A stretch of DNA of 64,000 nucleotides, from the NCBI GenBank assembly GCA_963680875.1, contig OY804579.1:53210036-53274035 (forward strand), given 5' to 3'. Numbering within the stretch: the stretch's first letter is position 1; every line of letters starts with the position of its first letter. The stretch comes from Bathymodiolus brooksi. Its lineage: Eukaryota; Mollusca; Bivalvia; Mytilida; Modiolidae. Shown in pieces: positions 60,560 through 64,000 of this stretch. The notes below the pieces were generated by a model, which did not search any database, was not told the DNA's origin, and saw nothing but the letters and a program-made list of their open reading frames with translations. The position numbers and the translations under genes are program-made.

Positions 60560-61932
60560 TAGCTGCGGAACCGTAGCCCTTTATGGTCCTTTTTATTTTT
60601 ATTTTTTTTGCGGACCATAGGGCTACGGTTTTCACTCTATCAAAAACTTTCGAAACTGCACAAACAAAATCTTGCGCCGCTTTTTTGCCAATTTTTGTCA
60701 TGAAATCGGGTGCGAGAACGATCAAACATATATATTTCGTTTCGTTAGATATTTATCTACATTCTTCTATACTTACTTACCTATTAATATTCATTTCCAG
60801 TTCATTATCATAGCAAATATCTCATTTGTGACAAATCCCGCCTACTTCGTCCGCCATCTTGCTTCTCCGGTAGTCTCGTTCTGAGGTCACGTGATTTTTC
60901 TCTATTTATTAATAAACCGCAAACACGTGTTTGGTTTGTTTACGTTTTACCGAATATGTTTTCGGCGGTTTTATATAAGGAGAAATGAGAGTTTGGATCT
61001 TCTTGGCATATATTTTTCAATAAATAATCTGAATAAATAAATGTTTTTTTTAAATTTCTTTTTCTGAAAGTGACTTTCATTGAACATTTTTGAAAATGAT
61101 TATTGACATCTTCCATCCCCCTATTTTGGGCCAAGTTATTCTTGCGCCACTTTTTTGCCAATTTGTGTCATGAAATCGGGTGCGAGAACGATCAAACATA
61201 TATATTTCGTTTCGTTAGATATTTATCTACATTCTTCTATACTTACTTACCTATTAATATTCATTTCCAGTTCATTATCATAACAAATATCTCATTTGCT
61301 TCTCCGGTAGTCTCGTTCTGATGTCACGTGATTTTTCCAAATCTAACCCTATATTAACTTGGCCCAAAATAGGGGGATGGACGATGTCAATAATCATTTT
61401 CAAAAATGTTCAATGAAAGTCACTTTCAGAAAAAGAAATTTAAAAAAAACATTTATTTATTCAGATTATTTATTGAAAAATATATGCCAAGAAGATCCAA
61501 ACTCTCATTTCTCCTTATATAAAACTGCCGAAAACATATTCGGTAAAACGTAAACAAACCAAACACGTGTTTGCGGTTTATAAATAAATAGGGAAAAATC
61601 ACGTGACCTCAGAACGAGACTACCGGAGAAGCAAGATGGCGGACGAAGTAGGCGGGATTTGTCACAAATGAGATATTTGTTATGATAATGAACTGGAAAT
61701 GAATATTAATAGGTAAGTAAGTATAGAAGAATGTAGATAAATATCTAACGAAACGAAATATATATGTTTGATCGTTCTCGCACCCGATTTCATGACAAAA
61801 ATTGGCGAAAAAATGCCGTAAGATTTTTTTTGGCGCAGTTTCGAAAGTTTTTGATAGAGTGAAAACCGTAGCCCTATGGTCCGCAAAAAAAATAAATAAA
61901 AAGGACCATAAAGGGCTACGGTTCCGCAGCTA
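60560..61932. mobile_element. Foldback element, unit 3
   Basis: Copy of the unit 2 element, with a C-to-T change in one arm near 61525. Confidence 0.88.
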
Positions 61933-64000
61933 AGTTCACGGGTAGCCAAAAGATACTTTTACCGTTTAAACCACAACCACACTAGATTTTAATTGTGAGT
62001 GTTTTTTAAATTTAATGAGAAGACAGACTCATTAGCGTAGTGTCAATATGTTATACAGTTGAGGGGTAAACAAAGTCTGGACATTTCTAATTTTTAACAT
62101 GCCACGGAAAATACCAGCTTATAACAAGCCATCCTTTTATTAAACGAAATGTGATACCCATTTTATACCGTGTTTAAACGTCAACACTTTGTGGAAAGAG
62201 ATATTTTAGATTTTAACGAATGGACTGTAAATGGATAGTGAGGGCATTACCCGAACTCTTTTTATCCGTTTTAATCTGTGCACATAAATATGCGTTTGGT
62301 GGAGGATAAATCACTGTATATAATTTTGGAGCACTAGTTCTAGATACAGAGCACCCTGTATGGTTCCCCTACAGAGAGGGTGAAGATCCGGAGGTAAGGT
62401 AAGGTAGATCAAAGAAGGTGAGTAAATTTATTTAAAAGAACAAAGGTGGTTATGTTTTCCCACATAAATTTATTTAATTTTTATCTTGGCTGTTCAGTTA
62501 TTCAGATTGTATATTGTCTACTGTGTATTTTGTTGTATAGTTTTAAAGAAAATATATAATACATTTTTATATATAACATGTATTTGTATGTGCCCTTACA
62601 AAATACGTTCGCGCGTTTAATGTGCCTTAGCAATTGACTTTCACGCGCTTCATGTGCCCTTTTTCACAATAAATTACCATGCCCCTTTTGAAAGCTGGGG
62701 GAAACACTAAATAGTTATGTAATACTGGATATTGAATGGAACATTTCTGATTTCATATGTAAAGAAAAATAAATGATTCCATTCTCCCAAAACCTGTCTG
62801 TCCCATGGTAAAACAATATCCCCTTTTAGGCTAATTGATACCTTATTGGCGACGGTCGCCCGACCATTGACCGATTGTCGTGCAAACATCGTGGGATTTT
62901 CGCTTTCTATTGTTTTTATTAAATAAGAGAAATGCCTTAGAAAAATCTACTTTATACTAGTTTAACCCCGTCACTTTTTATTGAAGTACCTGAACTAAGC
63001 CAGGAGGGGTCATTTTTATGTGTGTTAGGGATATCGAATTTACATATTTCTACGATTTTTCTATTGAATGTTGGAACTGTTCCGACAATGTGATATATAT
63101 TTTTTTCATTTTAATATAGGTTATGAAAAAAACCAGCTGAGTTGCAATTGTTAATAAAAAAATGGTTGTGATCGTCTTCCGTAATTAGAGTCGTCAAAAT
63201 GAAATACAACCGAGTTGATATGAAATGGTGACTTGATTCGACCTCATTTGAAATATACCTTGAAATTCTGTCATACCAGTGCATCACTTTCACGATCTTT
63301 TATTACAACACTAATTTCACTCATGGACACATTTTTTTCCTGTTCTAGTTAAAGGACTTTATCAAACAGAATCCTACAGTTTACATGTAATGCAGTTAAT
63401 ACGCATTTAAACCACAGAAGAATATTTCTATTTTCCACACCTTGTGGTGTGGAGTCGCTATTGTGCATGCGAAATATTAATTGCAAACCCCATTGACTGG
63501 CTATTTGTCTAGAATATTTTATTTTTTTCTCGATCGACAGTTCAGAAGCTAGAAAACAATATGATGAATATTGTCTGTCAATCATGCAAACAATAACTTA
63601 TGCTCATGACAGAACGCATTTTCAAGGCACCGGATGGATAGTTCCCTTTGATTTAAGAGAATGGAACTGATAGAAGTTAAAACTTTAATTTGGGCGCAAA
63701 AGGGGAAATTTATATAATTTATGAAAAGGTGATGTGAATTTTAGGGATCCTCAGATTCAAATCCATTCATCTACTTTTCTACACTTTTATACATATTATA
63801 CATATGTATATTTCAAATGATAGTAATGTTATATTAAAATATTTCCACATTGTTTTACTTGTCGTTTTCTTTTAAGAGCACCAGTTTTATACTGCTCATG
63901 TTCAGCAACGGACCACCTTCGTCAATTGTTTTAGCTCATCGATGATCATGAGATTCACTAAGATAAATAACAAGGTTCGTGCAATATTTATTTATTTATG

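Larger units (their letters stand above)
53505..64000 (+). repeat. Tandem array unit 3 (incomplete at window end)
   Basis: It covers 10,496 bp of an expected 10,737 bp, so the unit runs past the window edge by about 240 bp. The offset from unit 2 is 10,736 up to about 55.87 kb and 10,737 after a one-base insertion there. Confidence 0.95.

Overview
This window reads as animal nuclear DNA made almost entirely of transposable elements. The case for a eukaryote is direct. The DNA is strongly AT-rich with only short broken ORFs, there is an intron with GT/AG borders, and there are tRNA-derived SINEs, non-LTR retrotransposon (LINE) relics, and many terminal-inverted-repeat (TIR) elements with clean target-site duplications (TSDs). 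A marine mollusc, probably a bivalve and possibly a mytilid, fits best. That is an inference from remembered repeat motifs: SINE bodies ending in GGCGTTAAACACC or AATCACTCACTC, and a Mytilus-like block near 33.7-33.85 kb.

Layout. 1-1059: no recognised gene. 1060-5620: a decayed LINE on the + strand (endonuclease, reverse transcriptase, Cys/His tail). It is split by a 1.36-kb TIR element (3439-4798) with a perfect 8-bp TSD. 5.6-11.3 kb: non-coding DNA with a hAT-type MITE, a reverse-oriented SINE with an 11-bp TSD, and a hairpin-rich repeat. 11313-13722: a Mutator-like element (MULE) with a decayed FLYWCH plus MULE transposase, bounded by short AAGTCAC iterons. 14.1-18.4 kb: an IS630/Tc1-like transposase relic between long inverted arms, plus two copies of a GGG-ended MITE. 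21.3-22.95 kb: a second LINE relic on the - strand. 22979-26980: the only plausible host gene, with two exons in matching phase and a HIRAN-like C-terminus. Its 3-kb intron holds at least three TE fragments. 27085-28293: another iteron-capped TIR element with an 8-bp TSD. From 29761 to the window end: three head-to-tail units of about 10.74 kb.

The tandem array is the largest structure. Units 2 and 3 are almost identical, with about nine differences noticed by eye. Unit 1 is a mosaic. Its first 7 kb is visibly diverged and carries two extra segments, whereas its last 6 kb is nearly identical to the other units at a constant 10,736-bp offset. Each unit carries SINEs, a hAT-type MITE, a C-terminal fragment of the same LINE family as at 5 kb, a self-complementary composite insertion, and a 1.37-kb foldback element with about 577-bp arms and a 10-bp TSD.

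The most interesting theme is a shared architecture. The autonomous-type MULE at 11.3 kb and three unrelated-sequence non-coding elements (3.4, 27.1 and 34.8 kb) all end in arrays of short direct repeats arranged as inverted termini. This suggests several families of iteron-capped elements. No virus, toxin, CRISPR, operon or rRNA gene was seen, and the tRNA-like segments look like SINE heads rather than functional tRNAs.
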